The notes beneath the pieces are model-generated. The model ran no database searches. It was not told where the DNA came from and worked only from the letters and a program-made list of their open reading frames with translations. DNA of 64,000 nucleotides from Nostoc sp. UHCC 0702 (GTDB taxonomy: Bacteria; Cyanobacteriota; Cyanobacteriia; Cyanobacteriales; Nostocaceae), in the NCBI GenBank assembly GCA_017164015.1, contig CP071065.1, forward strand, positions 2,694,501 to 2,758,500, read 5' to 3'. Position numbers and translations under genes: made by a program. Below, one piece after another: positions 61,306 through 64,000 of this stretch (its first letter is position 1; each line of letters begins with the position of its first letter).

Positions 61306-61418
61306 CGCTCTTGCAACTGTACCCTTTGAGATTTCTTTGCAAGATTTATACAACAAAGTAAATTTTCAGCTTGTTGAGTCGGAAGGCGAAAATTTTAGTG
61401 CTGAAGAATTGAGGTGAA
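61306..61418. repeat. 113-bp direct repeat, right copy (Uma2 tail fragment)
   Basis: One frame encodes LATVPFEISLQDLYN, KVNFQLVESEGENFSAEELR and stop, i.e. the complete end of the Uma2 protein without its beginning. Eight mismatches to the left copy. It marks the right border of the ATPase/TOPRIM cassette. Confidence 0.85.
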
Positions 61419-61470
61419 GAATCCCTTAGCCTGTACAAAGCACCCATTACCCTAAAACTTAAAACCAGTC

Positions 61471-61701
61471 TTACACTACTTTTAACGGCTTTTGAGGAAA
61501 AGCAATTGGTTCTGGCAGAAGTTTACCCTGCTCTTGATACCATTCAATTAAAGATTCAATTACTTCTTGTCCGTGTTTGGCTGCTTCCTCATAGGTTTTA
61601 CCGTGAGTATGGAATTGCTGCCAAGGAAATTCCGGCAAGTGTACCAAATAACAATTATCTTCATCAGACCATTGGATAACCATACTGTAGCGATCGCTCA
61701 T
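61471..61701 (-). CDS. hicB: HicB-family antitoxin-like protein
   Basis: 76 aa. RYSMVIQWSDEDNCYLVHLPEFPWQQFHTHGKTYEEAAKHGQEVIESLIEWYQEQG is the partly RNase H-like HicB fold (strand-strand-helix), without a separate DNA-binding domain. The HicA gene upstream on the same strand overlaps it (ATGA) but is broken, so this is a solitary antitoxin or orphan protein. A GGAGGAAAA ribosome site precedes the ATG. Confidence 0.8.
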   Translation of the reverse strand: MSDRYSMVIQWSDEDNCYLVHLPEFPWQQFHTHGKTYEEAAKHGQEVIESLIEWYQEQGKLLPEPIAFPQKPLKVV

Positions 61702-61886
61702 TTTTCCTCCTCTATTTTCCCTGGCTTCTTCAAAACAAGATTGACTTGCTTTTCAAGGTATTGCGGTGCATCATCTCCATCTTTACCAGCAATAGTGACT
61801 GGTTCATCAGGTATCAGTGGGTGAGTTCAGAAGGTGTGACTACCTTTTGCAGGACGATAGACAAACCCAGCTTTTAACCGATTTTA
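61698..61886 (-). pseudogene. HicA toxin remnant
   Basis: On the minus strand the frame reads NRLKAGFVYRPAKGSHTF, then a TGA stop, then THPLIPDEPVTIAGKDGD and DAPQYLEKQVNLVLKKP to a stop that overlaps the hicB start. The KGSHT motif carries the catalytic His of HicA RNases. Restoring a Trp codon at the stop would give KGSHTFWTHP, the normal family sequence. No start codon remains upstream, where the frame is closed by TAA. Confidence 0.65.
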
Positions 61887-61994
61887 TGTCAGAGGATAAA
61901 TTTTTGACTTAATGATAAGTAGAGTTACAATGTGGCATTGCCCATTGCTTTTAGCTAGAGGGCATTCTATAACCTACTTTCACATAAAACAGCA

Positions 61995-63326
61995 ATGATG
62001 GATTGGAAGAAACTTCTAACACCACAAAGACTTGGCAAGCCTGAACCAGAAAATCTCCAGTCTGATCGTACTCCCTTTCAAAGAGACTATGATCGCCTAG
62101 TGTTTTCCTCACCTTTTCGTCGTCTCAAAGATAAAACTCAGGTTTTTTCTTTGTCTACAAATGATTACATTCGTACTCGTCTCATTCATAGCCTTGAAGT
62201 CTCTTGCGTCGGTCGCTCCCTTGGTAGGATTGTGGGTGATGAAATTGTAAACACACACAACCTTAAGGACTATGGGTTCAGTGCTTCAGACTTTGGTGAT
62301 ATTGTCTCTGCTGCTTGTCTAGCTCATGATATTGGGAATCCTCCCTTTGGTCATTCTGGAGAGGATGCTATTCGTACAGGATTTGAATCATGGTACAACA
62401 CTGTTAACCATGTAGGAAAAGAACTTCTCAGCAAGTCTCAAAAAGCTGACTTTGAATCATTTGAGGGTAATGCACAAGGCTTTCGTATTCTAACCAAGCC
62501 TGAAATGCCCCACAAAAAAGGCGGAATGCAATTAACCTGCCCAACTTTAGCTGCTTTCACAAAGTATCCTAGAGAATCACTAATATCAGAATCTATCTTA
62601 AACTGTCGCCCAGATAGGAGTATTAAAAAGTATGGTTTCTTTCAGGCAGAAAAAGATTTATTTGCTGAAGTAGCAGAAACGGTTGGGCTAATTCGTCGTC
62701 ATGATAATGTAGCGTGGTGGTCTCGACACCCACTTGCTTTTTTGGTTGAAGCAGCAGATGATATTTGTTACTCAATTGTTGATGTAGAAGATGGTCATCG
62801 TATGGGTTACATACTATTTGAAAAAGCCGAGTATTTGCTTAATAAGATTGCAGGTATTGATATTAAAAAGCATGATGAAAGCAAGTTAGAAAAAGTTAAG
62901 CAACTTCGTGCCCAAGCTATTCATAATCTCATAGTAGAGGCTACTGAAATTTTCATTGAACACGAACAAGAAATACTTTCTGGAAAGTTTGACGAAGACC
63001 TGTTATCTCTAAGTAGGTATAAAAATCACCTAGAAGTAATTAAGGAAGAAACCAAATCATCTGTTTTCCAGGATCGTGATGTTGTTAGTATCCAGATTGC
63101 TGGGTATGAAGTTTTAGGTAAATTATTTTCTGAGTTCGTTAACGCTATCCTGCATGACAGCAATAAAGCAAAGTTAATCTGTAATATGCTCCCTAAAGAA
63201 TATCGCCCGAATTCAGACGAAGATACTTATAACAAAATTCTTAAAATTACAGACTATATATCTGGCATGACCGATTCTTACGCTACCAGTTTATTCCAAC
63301 AATTTAGTGGGATTTCCTTGGGATAA
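61995..63326 (+). CDS. dgt: dGTP triphosphohydrolase
   Basis: 443 aa, HD-domain dNTPase. Metal ligands: His in RTRLIHSLEVSCVGRSLG (about residue 58), His-Asp in AACLAHDIGNPPFGHSGEDAI (about 115), and Asp in VEAADDICYSIVDVEDGH (about 257). It cleaves dGTP to deoxyguanosine and triphosphate. Relatives protect bacteria against phage by depleting dNTPs. Start at ATG 61995, with a second ATG next to it. It lies in a cluster of defence-like and toxin-antitoxin genes. Slightly AT-rich compared with core genes. Confidence 0.9.
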   Translation: MMDWKKLLTPQRLGKPEPENLQSDRTPFQRDYDRLVFSSPFRRLKDKTQVFSLSTNDYIRTRLIHSLEVSCVGRSLGRIVGDEIVNTHNLKDYGFSASDFGDIVSAACLAHDIGNPPFGHSGEDAIRTGFESWYNTVNHVGKELLSKSQKADFESFEGNAQGFRILTKPEMPHKKGGMQLTCPTLAAFTKYPRESLISESILNCRPDRSIKKYGFFQAEKDLFAEVAETVGLIRRHDNVAWWSRHPLAFLVEAADDICYSIVDVEDGHRMGYILFEKAEYLLNKIAGIDIKKHDESKLEKVKQLRAQAIHNLIVEATEIFIEHEQEILSGKFDEDLLSLSRYKNHLEVIKEETKSSVFQDRDVVSIQIAGYEVLGKLFSEFVNAILHDSNKAKLICNMLPKEYRPNSDEDTYNKILKITDYISGMTDSYATSLFQQFSGISLG

Positions 63327-63460
63327 AGTGACAGCGATCGCCTACCCCCACCATTCCCCAATAACTTCGATAAAATCACTATGGTGCTAGTTAACCTTAT
63401 CCAAGTCTAATGAAAAGCGATCGCTCTCATCACCATAATTTTAAGTTTTATATAGTTATG

Positions 63461-63982
63461 TTAACTAAATTCTCGAATTATAGTTGCCATCGGCAGAAAT
63501 AGTGAAAGTTCATTGTCTTGAAAAGGAATAAACTCATATTTGAGATAAAAATCCTTTGCTTGAAAATCAATAGCATCAACTCTCACAGCATATATGCCAA
63601 TTTCCTGAGAAGCACGAACAGCACGGTAGAAAGCATCAGCTAACAATTCGCCTCCTAAACCTTGTCCTTTTACTGAATTATCTACAGCTAATCTGCCAAT
63701 CAGCATTGCTGGAATTGGATAAGCAGGCATTCCTTTTTGATCAGATTCGGGTAAGGACTGATACTCAATAACGCTGGCACTAACAGTATAATATCCATTA
63801 ATTTTTAAGCTTCCTGATGCAGGAATTGCCACAAATGTTTTGGCAATTCCTTTATTGTGATTTTGCCGTGCATATTTTTTCAGGTAATCATTTAAAACTG
63901 CATAACCGCAATCAAAATAATCTCTTTGATGCTTTTTATCAATTGGTACAAAATTCCATCTTGCCTCGCTATCACTTGCCAT
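63461..63982 (-). CDS. GNAT-family acetyltransferase, toxin-like (TacT/AtaT type)
   Basis: 173 aa. Start WNFVPIDKKHQRDYFDCGYAVLNDYLKKYARQNHNKGIAKTFVA, with the acetyl-CoA site PAMLIGRLAVDNSVKGQGLGGELLADAFYRAV and end YLKYEFIPFQDNELSLFLPM. This form is typical of GNAT toxins that acetylate charged tRNAs. The partner DUF1778 (ribbon-helix-helix) antitoxin would lie just upstream on this strand, beyond the window's right end. Toxin function inferred from family. Confidence 0.85.
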   Translation of the reverse strand: MASDSEARWNFVPIDKKHQRDYFDCGYAVLNDYLKKYARQNHNKGIAKTFVAIPASGSLKINGYYTVSASVIEYQSLPESDQKGMPAYPIPAMLIGRLAVDNSVKGQGLGGELLADAFYRAVRASQEIGIYAVRVDAIDFQAKDFYLKYEFIPFQDNELSLFLPMATIIREFS

Positions 63983-64000
63983 ACTTCTGTCTATATTTGT

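Overview
The window comes from a filamentous, probably heterocyst-forming cyanobacterium of the Nostocales. Evidence: photosystem II genes psbK and psbM, very frequent GCGATCGC (HIP1) octamers, many short tandem repeat tracts of the TTGACTG / AACTAAC / GGTAATG / CCCCAGT type, several MITE families, a decayed xisH/xisI-like pair and a TnpB-type transposon. No rRNA or tRNA gene was recognised.

Layout. 0-15.8 kb is chromosomal housekeeping: murG, an exported NTF2-like protein, a GT-C membrane glycosyltransferase, two short-chain dehydrogenases, two VOC proteins, miaE, a comF-like gene, a PPC-domain protein, cobS, with a TnpB transposon (12.9-14.1 kb) and a fossil HigBA module (10.4-10.8 kb). 15.87-22.22 kb looks like a 6.3 kb integrative element: tyrosine integrase, a small regulator-like gene, a frameshifted gene, a small ribbon-helix-helix-like gene, a 42-aa coiled-coil gene and a large primase-helicase. 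It is bounded by a 12-bp direct repeat and carries operator-like palindromes and iteron-like repeats, but no capsid or conjugation genes. 22.3-25.8 kb returns to core genes (tgt, psbK, 2Fe-2S ferredoxin, psbM, usp). 26.9-31.2 kb has a TPR lipoprotein, fossil xisHI, two divergent DUF433/DUF5615 toxin-antitoxin loci (one toxin truncated) and a TetR-thioesterase-GST cluster with matching operators.

33.6-37.2 kb holds the most striking system: a 135-aa helical protein and a 962-aa NB-ARC/TPR (NLR-like) protein that share a gapless 20-residue motif, at the C-terminus of the first and the N-terminus of the second. That is the layout expected of bacterial amyloid-signalling NLR/effector pairs. A 21-bp tandem repeat array separates the genes and the NLR ends in a Trp/Arg-rich tail. 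38.6-58.8 kb is again mostly core: trmFO, a MacB-type permease plus HlyD-type adaptor, a 19-copy 21-bp minisatellite, DUF948/YtxH proteins, a TerB protein, DUF2499/DUF3593, csaB, two tandem Ser/Thr kinases, pgeF, birA, an M23 peptidase with a structured leader, ribE, a bifunctional nuclease and an aldo-keto reductase.

58.8-64 kb is defence-like: a Uma2 gene, then an OLD-like AAA ATPase and a DUF3226 TOPRIM gene in one operon bracketed by a 113-bp direct repeat of the Uma2 gene's 3' end, a HicB gene with a broken HicA, a dGTPase, and a GNAT toxin-like gene at the edge.

Mobile and repetitive DNA has shaped gene ends repeatedly: a MITE supplies the stop codon of csaB, a tandem repeat extends tgt, and a MITE lies directly against the end of the first, partial gene.
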